Shown: positions 1-7,678, numbered from the stretch's first letter. The stretch: DNA of 64,000 bases from an uncultured Eubacteriales bacterium (GCA_905210485.1 CAJLXA010000001.1:1-64000), one strand, 5' to 3'. The notes: generated by a model from the letters alone, not told the origin. Translations and numbers: made by a program.

Positions 1-116
1 TTCCGATTTGTCGATATCTTATTATAACATAAATCTTCCCATTTTTCAATCTCAACCGCGCAAGAAACTTTGAAAGGAACACCGCCGAGCGAAGGGGGAT
101 CTCGGCGGTCATTCTT
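1..116. other. Window edge, no gene seen
   Basis: The first 80 bases are AT-rich and hold no supportable gene. Positions 80-110 form a hairpin (ACCGCCGAG paired with CTCGGCGGT). It could end the minus-strand DUF6809 gene that stops at 117, but the T-run beyond it in that direction is weak. Confidence 0.4.
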
Positions 117-395
117 TTACTCGTTGTCCGCTTCATAGAACGCTTCTGCCGCCAACCGCATGGCGATCTTGAATCCGGCAGTAAAGGCTTCGCGCTCGGA
201 TATTCCGTTCAGCTCGATTTCTGTGGCGCAGAACTTTTCAAGCAGTTCTTTCTGCTCATCCGAAAGGGCTTCAAGCAATTCGGCTTTGTTTTGGGATTGC
301 CTATGTTGCAGTTCACGGTATTCCTGATTATCTGAAATCAGGGCGTCCTGTGGGCTGATTTCGCCGTCCCATAATTCATCGATCATCTTTTTCAT
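117..395 (-). CDS. DUF6809 family protein
   Basis: A 92-residue acidic, mostly helical protein. The opening MKKMIDELWDGEISP and the segment ALSDEQKELLEKF match my memory of DUF6809, a small family of unknown function common in gut Firmicutes and some of their mobile elements. There is no signal peptide, membrane segment or catalytic motif. I chose the ATG at 395 because AGGAGG (404-409) lies 8 bp upstream and family members start the same way; an ATG at 399-401 is too close to that site. It is transcribed away from the tRNA-like motif cluster at 484-734, which would fit an integrated-element remnant, but nothing else mobile is visible. The function is unknown. Confidence 0.7.
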   Translation of the reverse strand: MKKMIDELWDGEISPQDALISDNQEYRELQHRQSQNKAELLEALSDEQKELLEKFCATEIELNGISEREAFTAGFKIAMRLAAEAFYEADNE

Positions 396-483
396 TTTCA
401 TCGCCTCCTGTAACCACACACAATACCACACCAATACCGGAAAGTCCAGAAAACAAACTGATAACAAACAGATTTTGCGCTTT

Positions 484-734
484 CGTGGGTTCGAATCCTA
501 CCGGAGGAGAAATGGAGTTGTTTTGTAGTTTTTGTTTTTGCGCGCATCGCGGGTTCAAATCTTCACCCAACTCCGAGGGATTTATTTTGTAGTCTACGAT
601 TTGAAACATTCCGTGAAGGCAACAAAAAAGCCGAAAGGGTTGGAACCGTGTCGTGGGTTCAAGTCCTTTCGGCTGTTCAATTCGGTTTCGCTTTTTTTAG
701 AAAATCCCGTTTTCGCGGGTTCAGATCCTTGTGG
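484..734 (+). other. Cluster of four tRNA T-arm-like motifs (tRNA remnants)
   Basis: Four plus-strand copies of a T-arm-like sequence, close to CGYGGGTTCRARTCC, occur at about 484-499, 547-562, 651-666 and 713-728. None has a complete cloverleaf. Two are closed by good stems: 514-520 (GGAGTTG) pairs with 568-574 (CAACTCC), enclosing a 61-nt tRNA-like minihelix, and 629-638 pairs with 665-674 (AGCCGAAAGG/CCTTTCGGCT). The acceptor-like ends differ, so these are not copies of one tRNA. I read them as decayed tRNA genes or 3' fragments left by recombination or integration. Translated ORFs here are spurious. Confidence 0.5.
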
Positions 735-786
735 TCGGAAAAAATCGCAAAATGGATCGGTATTTTTCCCCCAAAAAGCAGGGACG

Positions 787-822
787 AAAAAACGGGAGAA
801 ATCTCTCGAAATCTCCCGTTTT
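787..822 (-). terminator. Terminator of tRNA-Trp
   Basis: An inverted repeat AACGGGAGA/TCTCCCGTT is followed on the minus strand by a T-run. It lies about 40 bp beyond the 3' end of tRNA-Trp. Confidence 0.7.
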
Positions 823-862
823 CTCTTGTTTTCTCGTGCGGATCGATTTTGACCACACAACA

Positions 863-938
863 TGGCAGGGGCAGAAGGATTCGAACCCACGACCCTTGGT
901 TTTGGAGACCAGTACTCTACCAGCTGAGCTATACCCCT
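863..938 (-). tRNA. tRNA-Trp (anticodon CCA)
   Basis: The minus strand gives a full 76-nt cloverleaf: acceptor AGGGGTA/TGCCCCT, D-arm AGCTCAGCTGGTAGAG, anticodon loop CTCCAAA reading CCA, and T-arm GTGGGTTCGAATCC. The discriminator G is followed by an encoded CCA at 863-865. It has its own promoter and terminator and looks like a single-gene unit. Confidence 0.95.
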
Positions 939-977
939 CTACCGTCTCGAAGCGGAATTTTCCGATTCGCGTTTTAT

Positions 978-1006
978 AGTATAACACATCTTTTCGCATT
1001 TTGCAA
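978..1006 (-). promoter_or_regulatory. Promoter of tRNA-Trp
   Basis: On the minus strand, TTGCAA (1001-1006), a 17-bp spacer and TATACT (978-983). The predicted start is about 30 bp upstream of the mature tRNA. Confidence 0.75.
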
Positions 1007-1133
1007 GAGGATTTCGGAAAAAACAGAAATTTCTTCATACTGCCGCAGAAAAACATTCGTATTCCGACAGTGCAAAACGCAATTGTGTGCCAAAAGTGCA
1101 AAAGATTGAAAAATGACAAAGGCTTTATCGGCC

Positions 1134-1162
1134 TTGACTTCCGCCTCCGCCTGTGTTACAAT
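1134..1162 (+). promoter_or_regulatory. nagA promoter
   Basis: TTGACT (1134-1139), 17 bp, TACAAT (1157-1162). The resulting leader of about 130 nt shows no riboswitch I recognise. Confidence 0.65.
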
Positions 1163-1299
1163 ATTTTCATCATATATAAAAACCAATTCGGAAATTTTCG
1201 GTGCATATACGAAGCGGAATCGTTCTTATCCGGCACACATAAACGCCCCGCGTCTTTTGCGTTCACCGATCATGATAACATACGCCAAGGAGAAAACAT

Positions 1300-2379
1300 A
1301 TGACAACGGTTTTTCGTAATGCCGTGATTGACGGCGTACTTTCGGACTTTACCGTGACGGACGGTCTTTTCGGGAAGATTCTTCCGGCCGGCAGTCTCTC
1401 CGGCGGCACCGATTGCGGCGGCGCCGTTGTGATTCCCGGTTTTATAGACATACACACGCACGGCGTTCTCGGCTTTGATACCATGGAAGGACACCTTGAC
1501 GAAATGGCGCGCTATCAGGCAAAGAATGGCACAACTTCTTTTTATCCCACGACCATGACCATGGGATATGAGGATATCCGTAAAGCCGTATCGGTCGACC
1601 CGGCGTCGGTGGGAGGCGCGCGTATTCTCGGTTTTCATCTCGAAGGGCCTTTCATTTCGAGGCGCTATAAAGGCGCGCAAAACGAAAAATATCTGGCGCT
1701 TCCCGACGCGGATTTTGTTCTGTCTTTACCGCATATCGGCATGATTACTTTAGCGCCGGAACTTCCGGGCGGTTTGGAATTCATACGCAGAATGAAAGAC
1801 GCCGGTATCCGCGTTGCCATCGGGCACACGGAGGCAACTTACGACGAAACCCGCGCGGCCATAGCGGCCGGCGCCGACTGTCTGACGCACACCTGTAACG
1901 CCATGCCGCCGCTTCTTCACCGCGCTCCCGGTCCGATTGGCGCGGGCATGGAAGCAGGCATCTATGCGCAGGTCATCGCCGACGGCCTGCATCTGCACTA
2001 CGCCATGGTAAAAGCCCTCGTCAAACTGTTCGGGAAAGGCCGCATCGTCTTTATCAGCGACGCTCTGCGTGCCACCGGTCTCGGCGACGGCAATTATGTT
2101 TTCGGCGGGCAGAACATCCGGGTACAAAACGGAGAAGCGCGACTTGCGGACGGCACACTTGCCGGCAGTACCTCGCTTCTTCTGAAATGCGCGCGTACCG
2201 CCCTAGCCAACGGCTTCACCCTCCGCGACATCGTTCGCTTTGCATGCGAAAATCCCGCGCGGCTTATGGGCGTCAACGCCGGGCGTATCGCCGAGGGATT
2301 CTTTGCCGATTTTCTTCTCACAGACGAAAATCTGTCCGACCTCCGCGCAGTCTATATCGGCGGAAATATCTTTGATTAA
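1300..2379 (+). CDS. nagA: N-acetylglucosamine-6-phosphate deacetylase
   Basis: A 359-residue amidohydrolase-fold enzyme that removes acetate from GlcNAc-6-phosphate, giving glucosamine-6-phosphate in amino-sugar catabolism and wall recycling. Visible motifs: metal-binding DIHTHG (H52, H54), HLEGPF with the metal glutamate (about E115), GHTEAT (H176), LTHTCNAM (H197), catalytic aspartate in FISDALRATG (about D254), and GTLAGSTS near the C-terminus. Length is slightly short of the usual 375-390. The start is set by AAGGAG 7 bp upstream of the ATG at 1300. It is monocistronic, with its own promoter and a strong terminator; nagB is not in the window. A copy of the TGTAAA-N6-TTTRCA element abuts its stop codon. 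Confidence 0.95.
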   Translation: MTTVFRNAVIDGVLSDFTVTDGLFGKILPAGSLSGGTDCGGAVVIPGFIDIHTHGVLGFDTMEGHLDEMARYQAKNGTTSFYPTTMTMGYEDIRKAVSVDPASVGGARILGFHLEGPFISRRYKGAQNEKYLALPDADFVLSLPHIGMITLAPELPGGLEFIRRMKDAGIRVAIGHTEATYDETRAAIAAGADCLTHTCNAMPPLLHRAPGPIGAGMEAGIYAQVIADGLHLHYAMVKALVKLFGKGRIVFISDALRATGLGDGNYVFGGQNIRVQNGEARLADGTLAGSTSLLLKCARTALANGFTLRDIVRFACENPARLMGVNAGRIAEGFFADFLLTDENLSDLRAVYIGGNIFD

Positions 2380-2396
2380 GTAAACTTATATTCACA
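2379..2396 (+). repeat. Post-stop inverted repeat, copy 1 (nagA)
   Basis: AGTAAA-N6-TTCACA, one mismatch per half-site from TGTAAA-N6-TTTACA. It starts on the last base of the nagA stop codon. Confidence 0.45.
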
Positions 2397-2407
2397 TATT
2401 ATGCGAT

Positions 2408-2446
2408 AAAACAGGGTGGCGGCTCATTGAGCCGCCACCCTGTTTT
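2408..2446. terminator. Bidirectional terminator nagA/mgtE
   Basis: A perfect 18-bp stem (2408-2425 with 2429-2446) with an ATT loop, flanked by A and T runs, between the convergent nagA and mgtE genes. Confidence 0.9.
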
Positions 2447-2453
2447 CCCCTTT

Positions 2454-3845
2454 TCATGAAAGAAGCGGGATCAGCATCGTCTGCGCGATGCGGAAATATA
2501 TGAGAAGCGAAACGGCGTCCACCACTGTTGTAATAAACGGAGACGCCATGACCGCCGGATCGAATCCGAGCCGTTTGGCTAGAATAGGCAGAAGACAGCC
2601 GATGAGTTTTGCGCAGATGACCGTCAGCATCAGCGTGATTGAAACAACGACGGCCACAACGACCGGGTGATCGGTCGGCTTTATACTGCCCATCAGAAGA
2701 TAATCCACCAGCAGCACTTTTCCGAACGTCACAACGCCGAGCGTCAGTCCGCACAAAATGGCCACCCGCAGTTCCTTGAACAGCACGCGCCCCGTATCGC
2801 GGTAACCGATCTCACCGAGAGACAAACCGCGGATAACCGTAACCGAGGCCTGGCTTCCCGAATTGCCGCCCGTATCCATCAGCATCGGGATAAACGCCGT
2901 AAGGGCAACGCACACGCTGAGCGCGCTCTCAAATCCGGCAATGATTGTTCCCGTAAACGTGGCGGAGATCATAAGGAGCATCAGCCACGGAATACGTGCC
3001 GAATAAGTTTTGAACACCGAAGTTTTGACATAAGGCTGTTCCGTCGGCGTGATAGCCGCCATGACCTGGAAGTCTTCTTCGGCCTCTTCATGCAAAACGT
3101 CCATAGCGTCGTCCACCGTGACGATACCGACAAGGCGGTTCTCCGTATCCACGACAGGCATGGCAAGGAAATTGTATTTGTCGAACATATGCGCCACTTC
3201 TTCCTTATCGGTCAGCGTAGGAATGGAAATGACCTCGCGGTGCATAATATCCGTGATTTTTTTATCCGGGTCGGCAAGAAGCAGTTCTTTTGCCGTGACA
3301 AGACCGATCAGTTTCCGGTTCATATCGGTCACATAGCAGGTGTAGATCGTTTCCTTGTCAATAGCGACTTCGCGGATATGGCGAAACGCTTCGGCAACGG
3401 TCATACTTTCTTTCAGGCGCACATATTCCGTCGTCATCAGGGCGCCCGCGCTGTTTTTCGGATACCGCAGAAGTTCGTTCAGTTCCTGGCGCGTGTCGGG
3501 GTCCGCGTTGCGCAGGATACGTTGCACGACGCCGGCCGGCATTTCCTCCACAAGATCGGCGGTATCGTCGAGATAGAGTTCCGCCAGAATATCGTGAAGT
3601 TCTTTATCGCTGAAAGAACCGATCAGCGCCTCTCTGTGTTCGGGGTCCATTTCCACGAAGACCTCTGCCGCCAGTTCTTTCGGAAGAAGACGGTAGATCA
3701 CCGGGCGCATCGCCGGATCCATACCGTCAAACAGTTCGGCGATGTCGGCGCTGTTTTTGGTTGCGAGACAGGAACGAAGCGCGGAAAATTTCTTTTCCTC
3801 GTAAAGCTCCGTTACTTCGGACAATAACATTTCTTTGTTTTCCAT
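2454..3845 (-). CDS. mgtE: Magnesium transporter MgtE
   Basis: A 463-residue MgtE-type Mg2+ channel of the inner membrane. The order is typical: an N-terminal helical superhelix (about 1-130, with LLPKELAAEVFVEMDPEHRE), a CBS pair (about 130-255, including LMTTEYVRLKESMTVAEA and MPVVDTENRLVGIVTVDDA), a plug helix, and five membrane segments containing MDTGGNSGSQ, the MgtE pore signature. The ATG at 3845 is preferred, 5 bp after GAGGTGG; the preceding ATG at 3848 is too close. The gene has a long leader (see 3846-4131) that may respond to Mg2+, but I do not find the M-box consensus in it. A second Mg2+-related gene (MgtC family) is at 44155. Confidence 0.95.
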   Translation of the reverse strand: MENKEMLLSEVTELYEEKKFSALRSCLATKNSADIAELFDGMDPAMRPVIYRLLPKELAAEVFVEMDPEHREALIGSFSDKELHDILAELYLDDTADLVEEMPAGVVQRILRNADPDTRQELNELLRYPKNSAGALMTTEYVRLKESMTVAEAFRHIREVAIDKETIYTCYVTDMNRKLIGLVTAKELLLADPDKKITDIMHREVISIPTLTDKEEVAHMFDKYNFLAMPVVDTENRLVGIVTVDDAMDVLHEEAEEDFQVMAAITPTEQPYVKTSVFKTYSARIPWLMLLMISATFTGTIIAGFESALSVCVALTAFIPMLMDTGGNSGSQASVTVIRGLSLGEIGYRDTGRVLFKELRVAILCGLTLGVVTFGKVLLVDYLLMGSIKPTDHPVVVAVVVSITLMLTVICAKLIGCLLPILAKRLGFDPAVMASPFITTVVDAVSLLIYFRIAQTMLIPLLS

Positions 3846-4131
3846 CATTTCCACCTCTTTCACACATTGCATAAACATTCGGTGACAAAAAGCCACCTGT
3901 GGTCGGCGGAAAACGAACATAAGCCGCCCCGCGGTATCTACAGTATACCCGGGAAGCGGCGGTTTTACGGATCTCTTTCTATACGTTTATAAGATTATAT
4001 CCGCACAGAGAAGAAAAACGCAAGACTGCGTGCTATACGGTTTTATCGCTTTTCGTCGGCCGACGGGATTCTGACTACTGCCGGAACCTGCATCCATGCG
4101 TTTTCACCTCTCTTGATTCAATTTCGGAAAC
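3846..4131 (-). promoter_or_regulatory. Long 5' leader of mgtE
   Basis: About 285 nt separate the predicted start of transcription (near 4131) from the mgtE ATG. It contains a short reading frame with a strong ribosome site (3987-4097) and a GC-rich hairpin at 3923-3963. The M-box hallmark sequence is absent. A leader of this size, with a peptide and a hairpin before a Mg2+ channel, suggests regulation of mgtE by attenuation or translation coupling; this is inference. Confidence 0.45.
3987..4097 (-). CDS. Possible 36-residue leader peptide of mgtE
   Basis: A short frame starting at the ATG at 4097, preceded by AGAGAGGTG with 7 bp spacing. The peptide begins MDAGSGSSQNPVGRRK and ends in a hydrophobic, Cys-containing tail before TAA. 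It lies wholly between the mgtE promoter and mgtE. No homologue is known to me. The good ribosome site is the only evidence for translation; by analogy with mgtL of enterobacteria it could couple translation to mgtE expression. Confidence 0.35.
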   Translation of the reverse strand: MDAGSGSSQNPVGRRKAIKPYSTQSCVFLLCADIIL

Positions 4132-4137
4132 ACGGTT

Positions 4138-4166
4138 AGTTTAACATTTTTTTATCCTCCTGTCAA
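4138..4166 (-). promoter_or_regulatory. mgtE promoter
   Basis: Minus strand: TTGACA (4161-4166), 17 bp, TAAACT (4138-4143). Confidence 0.65.
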
Positions 4167-4310
4167 CCGTATCGGGGAAATTTTTTATATTTCCTCCCGA
4201 ATTTCCCATCTTCGCCGGAATCGGACAAAAATAGTGGTGACCGACTCCCTTTTTTCCCGTTTTTTCTTGCCTTTACCGTGTTAGAATACTGTGTGTAAGG
4301 GAGGGAGTTT

Positions 4311-5168
4311 ATGCCGATACTTTTATTCAAAAACCTTCCGCCTCCGAAGAAAGGCGAAAAAAATCTGCACCGTGATGACAGGATCTACAAAATACCGACC
4401 GTGAAAATCGTGAGGAATCCCGCCCAACCGCGGAAAATCTTTGACGACTCTTCACTTTTCAATCTTGCGGAAAGTATCCGCCGCTACGGTCTTATGCAAC
4501 CGCTTTCGGTCAGAGAGACGGTTCCCGGCGAACGCTATGAACTGATTGCGGGCGAAAGACGATACCGTGCCTGCTGTCTTCTCGGCATGACCGAGGTGCC
4601 GTGCCTCATCGCGGACGCGGACAGCCGCGAAAGCGCGGAACTGGCGCTGATCGAAAATCTGCAAAGACAGGATCTCAACATTTTTGAAGAGGCCGGCGCC
4701 ATCTCGGCACTGCTTCGCGGCTACGGAATGACGCAGGAAGAAATTGCGGCGCGTCTCGCCGTCAGTCAGTCGTACGTCGCCAACAAACTGCGCCTTTTAC
4801 GTCTGGACGAAGACGAACGCACGCGGATTCTTGACAACGGTCTCAGCGAACGTCATGCGCGCGCCCTGCTCCGCCTATCGGACAAGGAGAAACGCGCCGA
4901 AGCACTGGATAAGGTGATAAAACGAAAACTGAACGTTTCGGCAACGGAATCGCTGGTGCAGGATATGCTCTCGCGCGGATCGGAGATCGAGGTCAAAAAA
5001 GCACGGCTGGTCGGGGTTATCAAAGACATAAGGCTTTTCTATAATTCTCTTGACAACGCCATGGGGATTATACGTCGTTCCGGCATCGACGTCCGCAGTG
5101 AAAAGCGCGAATACGATCACGAGATCGAAGTCACCATTCATATCCCGAAGCCGAAAAAAGAGAATTAA
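4311..5168 (+). CDS. ParB/Spo0J/Noc family DNA-binding protein
   Basis: A 285-residue ParB-family CTP switch and DNA-binding protein. The N-terminal ParB domain (about 25-115) has IPTVKIVRNPAQPRKIFDD and the CTP-binding box GERRYRA preceded by YELIAGE; LALIENLQRQDLNIFEEA is box III. A KorB-like helix-turn-helix follows (MTQEEIAARLAVSQSYVANKLRLLRL), and the last 70 residues would be the dimer domain. No parA lies next to it, so it may be Noc (nucleoid occlusion) or an orphan ParB; I cannot choose from sequence alone. The ATG at 4311 follows AAGGGAGGGAG closely. It is divergent from mgtE and ends at a hairpin terminator. Confidence 0.9.
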   Translation: MPILLFKNLPPPKKGEKNLHRDDRIYKIPTVKIVRNPAQPRKIFDDSSLFNLAESIRRYGLMQPLSVRETVPGERYELIAGERRYRACCLLGMTEVPCLIADADSRESAELALIENLQRQDLNIFEEAGAISALLRGYGMTQEEIAARLAVSQSYVANKLRLLRLDEDERTRILDNGLSERHARALLRLSDKEKRAEALDKVIKRKLNVSATESLVQDMLSRGSEIEVKKARLVGVIKDIRLFYNSLDNAMGIIRRSGIDVRSEKREYDHEIEVTIHIPKPKKEN

Positions 5169-5170
5169 CA

Positions 5171-5204
5171 CGACAAAAACCACCCGTCGGGATGGTTTTT
5201 TGTC
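5171..5204 (+). terminator. Terminator of the ParB-like gene
   Basis: AAAAACCACCC-GTCG-GGATGGTTTTTT, a stem with one A-C mismatch and a T-run. Confidence 0.7.
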
Positions 5205-5328
5205 TTTTCCTTCCGAAAACACCCCTTTTTTGCCTCCGTTACGCCGCGCATATTTTGAACACTGTGTAAATAATCGGGAAAAGAAGCTAAAAAGAATCGT
5301 CATTCTCAACAATTTACAGAACCTTTCA

Positions 5329-5357
5329 TTGACAAATCATGAAAATTATTGTAAAAT
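5329..5357 (+). promoter_or_regulatory. Promoter of the glycosyltransferase-acyltransferase pair
   Basis: TTGACA (5329-5334), 17 bp, TAAAAT (5352-5357), giving a leader of about 85 nt. The rest of 5205-5449 shows nothing else. Confidence 0.75.
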
Positions 5358-5449
5358 ATAAAAGTATTGTACAAATTTTTCCGATTTCATCACAGATATT
5401 TCACATAAGCATGTTATCGGGAACCCAAAGTTGAATCAAAGGTGGTATT

Positions 5450-6568
5450 ATGCAAGAAAACGGACAGAATACCCGCGCGGCCACGGCGCCGGATAAAGTG
5501 GTCATCATTCCCGCGTATGAACCGACAGAAAATTTCATTTTATATCTTAAAGAACTGACAGAAACCGATATATGCGCCGTCATCGTGGTAAACGACGGCA
5601 GTAACGAAACTTTCGACGCAATTTTTTCGCAGGTGGAAACCATGCCGAAATGCACGCTTCTCCGTCACGACGTGAACCGCGGCAAGGGCGCGGCGCTGAA
5701 GACTGCGTTTGACTATTGTCTCGTTCATTTCCCGGAAAATACGGTTTATGTCACCGCCGATTCGGACGGTCAGCACCTCGTGAACGACGTTCTGCGTGTT
5801 GCGGAGGAAGCGGCCGAATATCCGGACGCCCTTGTTCTCGGAACGCGCAACTTCAACAAAGCCGGCGTACCGTTCCGCAGCCGTTGGGGCAATCGTTGGA
5901 CAAGCCTGTTTTTCCGTTTTGTACACGGTATCAAGGTCAAAGACACGCAGACCGGACTCCGCGGCTTCTCGTACGGATTACTGACGCATCTTCTGGATAT
6001 CAATGGCGACCGCTTTGAATACGAAATGAACATGCTGATCGCCACGTCGAAATGGGACGTGCCGCTGAGGCAGGTGCCCATTGAAACGGTATATAACGCC
6101 GAAGGCCTCGTGTCGCATTTTCAGACGTTTCGCGATTCGGGACTTATCATGCGGGCGGTTTTCGGCAGTCTCGGCATGTATTTCCTCTCCTCGCTGATTT
6201 CTGCCGTTGCCGATGTGCTGATTTTTCTTTTCCTCAATAATGTCATTGATATTCCCGGCATTTTCGGTTGCCCCGTCGCGTGGCATGTCCCGATTGCCAA
6301 AGGCGTGGCGCGGGTTCTTTCTTCTATTATTAATGTATATTTCAACTTCCGTTACGTCTTCCACGGAAAGGGAGCGCTCTCAATCGTCAAGTATTATATT
6401 TTGTGGGCATGTCAGCTCGTTGCTTCTTCCGCAGGCGTTACGCTCATGATTGAAGTTCTGCATGTACCGCAGGTTCTGAGCGTCATTATTGTTGACCTCA
6501 CGCTGGCGCTGATAAGTTATCAGATCCAGAAGCACTGGGTTTTCAAAAACAAAGAGGTGTCCCGATAA
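5450..6568 (+). CDS. Bifunctional GT2 glycosyltransferase / GtrA family protein
   Basis: A 372-residue fusion. The N-terminal part (about 1-235) is a DPMS/DPG-synthase-like family 2 glycosyltransferase: VVNDGSNETF, GKGAALKTAF, and TADSDGQH supplying the DxD-type metal site, then DTQTGLRGF. The C-terminal part (about 240-372) has four membrane segments typical of GtrA/DPMS flippase-like proteins (SSIINVYFNFRYVFHGK, YQIQKHWVFKNK). The likely role is transfer of a sugar to a polyprenyl phosphate at the membrane, for cell-surface glycan modification; the sugar is unknown. It overlaps the next gene by one base (TAATG), so the two are co-translated. A stand-alone GtrA lies at 45963. Confidence 0.9.
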   Translation: MQENGQNTRAATAPDKVVIIPAYEPTENFILYLKELTETDICAVIVVNDGSNETFDAIFSQVETMPKCTLLRHDVNRGKGAALKTAFDYCLVHFPENTVYVTADSDGQHLVNDVLRVAEEAAEYPDALVLGTRNFNKAGVPFRSRWGNRWTSLFFRFVHGIKVKDTQTGLRGFSYGLLTHLLDINGDRFEYEMNMLIATSKWDVPLRQVPIETVYNAEGLVSHFQTFRDSGLIMRAVFGSLGMYFLSSLISAVADVLIFLFLNNVIDIPGIFGCPVAWHVPIAKGVARVLSSIINVYFNFRYVFHGKGALSIVKYYILWACQLVASSAGVTLMIEVLHVPQVLSVIIVDLTLALISYQIQKHWVFKNKEVSR

Positions 6569-7254
6569 TGAAGCCGTTGCGCTACAGTTTTTTCTTCCGC
6601 TTTGTACGTTTCTTTGCGCGGCTTTTCGGGAAAAAATATACGTCGCGCGTCGAAGATTTCGACGGTCCTGCCGTTTTTGTCTGCCGGCATCTGAATCTGC
6701 ACGGCCCGATGACGCTGATGAAGTGGCTGAAAATACCGTTCCGACCCATGGTTCTCAACGTCTTTTTCCGTTATGCGGATTGCCGCCGGCAGTATAAAGA
6801 CTTCACTTTCTCAAAGCGTGCCGGTATGCCGCGCCCCGTCGCCACCGTTCTCGCAACGATTGCCGCTTCGGCCGTTGCGCCCCTGGTACGCGGCGTCCGC
6901 GCTATTCCCGTTTACCGCGGAAAAACGAAAAAGGTTTTTGAAACCTTCCAGAAATCCTTGGCCGCATTGGAAAACGGCGACAAAATCGCCGTTTTCCCCG
7001 ACGTGGAATACACGGCGGACAGCGGACATAAAAGCGATATATACACAGGATTTCTTTCGCTCGATAAGTATTATTATGCCAAAGAAAAAAAGCATATCCC
7101 CTTCATCGTTCTGACTGTGGACGATGAAAAGCGCGAGATCCGCGCCTCCGAGCCTATCTTTTTCCCCGATGACGTCCCCTTCGCCGAAGCGGCCGTCACC
7201 GTAAAAGAAAACCTGATGCATCACCTTTACCCCGAAGAGTGGGAAAACGCGTAA
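6568..7254 (+). CDS. PlsC-like (lysophospholipid) acyltransferase family protein
   Basis: A 228-residue protein resembling membrane-bound glycerolipid acyltransferases: CRHLNLHGP sits where the HX4D block should be, IPVYRG matches block III, and VFPDVEYTA takes the place of FPEGTR. The catalytic histidine is present, but the aspartate of HX4D reads glycine and the EGTR block is replaced. It is therefore either a divergent subfamily or an enzyme with an altered donor or acceptor. It is translationally coupled to the upstream glycosyltransferase, suggesting acylation of a lipid-linked sugar or a glycolipid. A strong hairpin terminator follows. Confidence 0.65.
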   Translation: MKPLRYSFFFRFVRFFARLFGKKYTSRVEDFDGPAVFVCRHLNLHGPMTLMKWLKIPFRPMVLNVFFRYADCRRQYKDFTFSKRAGMPRPVATVLATIAASAVAPLVRGVRAIPVYRGKTKKVFETFQKSLAALENGDKIAVFPDVEYTADSGHKSDIYTGFLSLDKYYYAKEKKHIPFIVLTVDDEKREIRASEPIFFPDDVPFAEAAVTVKENLMHHLYPEEWENA

Positions 7255-7287
7255 AATTCTCCGTCAGAATGATCCGCATTTCCCGAT

Positions 7288-7318
7288 AAAAGTCCCGCGC
7301 GCCGCGCGGGACTTTTAT
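7288..7318 (+). terminator. Terminator after the acyltransferase
   Basis: AAAAGTCCCGCGC-GCC-GCGCGGGACTTTTA, a perfect stem with a T-run. Confidence 0.85.
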
Positions 7319-7482
7319 CTTTTCATCGCCCTATCATCGCCCAAAAAAGAAGCGCCCTTATAACAAAAAAGAAGCGTCTCCATAAAAAAGAACGGCAGTT
7401 TTGGCGATTCTGCCACCGTCGGACAATCATTTCCCTGTTTCTTCCTTTTGTATCCTGTACCATGTTTTTCCATATTTGTAAA

Positions 7483-7599
7483 TTATTGTCGATATAAGGA
7501 ATTATTTGTCTGGAAACTATTGACTAACAGTTTCTTCCGTGCTATAATAAAGACAGTCAAGGGCAGGGCGGCTACCATCCTCGACCCGGTCGTTGACAT
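7483..7599 (-). CDS. Possible 38-residue holin-like small toxin
   Basis: A short minus-strand frame just after a GGGGGGTGATG ribosome-site sequence, the layout seen for small holin-like or TxpA-type toxins of Firmicutes. The peptide has a hydrophobic core, MVAALPLTVFIIA, followed by a basic RKK, so it could be one short membrane helix; an internal ATG at the MVAAL methionine is an alternative start. An antisense RNA with a near-consensus promoter is transcribed across it from 7555. The toxin identity is inferred from arrangement and hydrophobicity, not firm homology. Confidence 0.35.
   Translation of the reverse strand: MSTTGSRMVAALPLTVFIIARKKLLVNSFQTNNSLYRQ
7520..7548 (+). promoter_or_regulatory. 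Promoter of small RNA 7555-7661
   Basis: TTGACT (7520-7525), 17 bp, TATAAT (7543-7548). It lies inside the opposite-strand small toxin frame. Confidence 0.8.
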
Positions 7600-7661
7600 C
7601 ACCCCCCATTCCTCAAAAAAGCGCAAGCTTTCCCCGTGTTATCCTGCACGGGGTTTTTTTA
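7555..7661 (+). ncRNA. Small RNA, possible type I antitoxin
   Basis: A transcript of about 107 nt is predicted between a TTGACT-17-TATAAT promoter and a terminator (CCCCGTG 7632-7638 with CACGGGG 7647-7653 and seven T). It has no convincing coding frame. It is complementary to the ribosome site and first codons of the minus-strand frame 7483-7599, which is how RatA-like RNAs silence small membrane toxins. It matches no housekeeping RNA I know; SRP and 6S features are absent. Confidence 0.55.
7632..7660 (+). terminator. Terminator of the small RNA
   Basis: A 7-bp GC-rich stem and seven T residues (7654-7660). Confidence 0.85.
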
Positions 7662-7678
7662 TCGCTTTGTTGCGCAAA

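Noticed and set aside
376..1119. Several overlapping small frames with GFEPT-like or DLNPR-like peptides
   Set aside because: These are translations of tRNA T-arm sequence (TTCGAATCC) and of tRNA-Trp, a known annotation artefact.
3846..4131. M-box (ykoK) riboswitch before mgtE
   Set aside because: Expected from the gene, but the conserved GTTAGGTGAGGCTCC-type opening and later boxes are absent.
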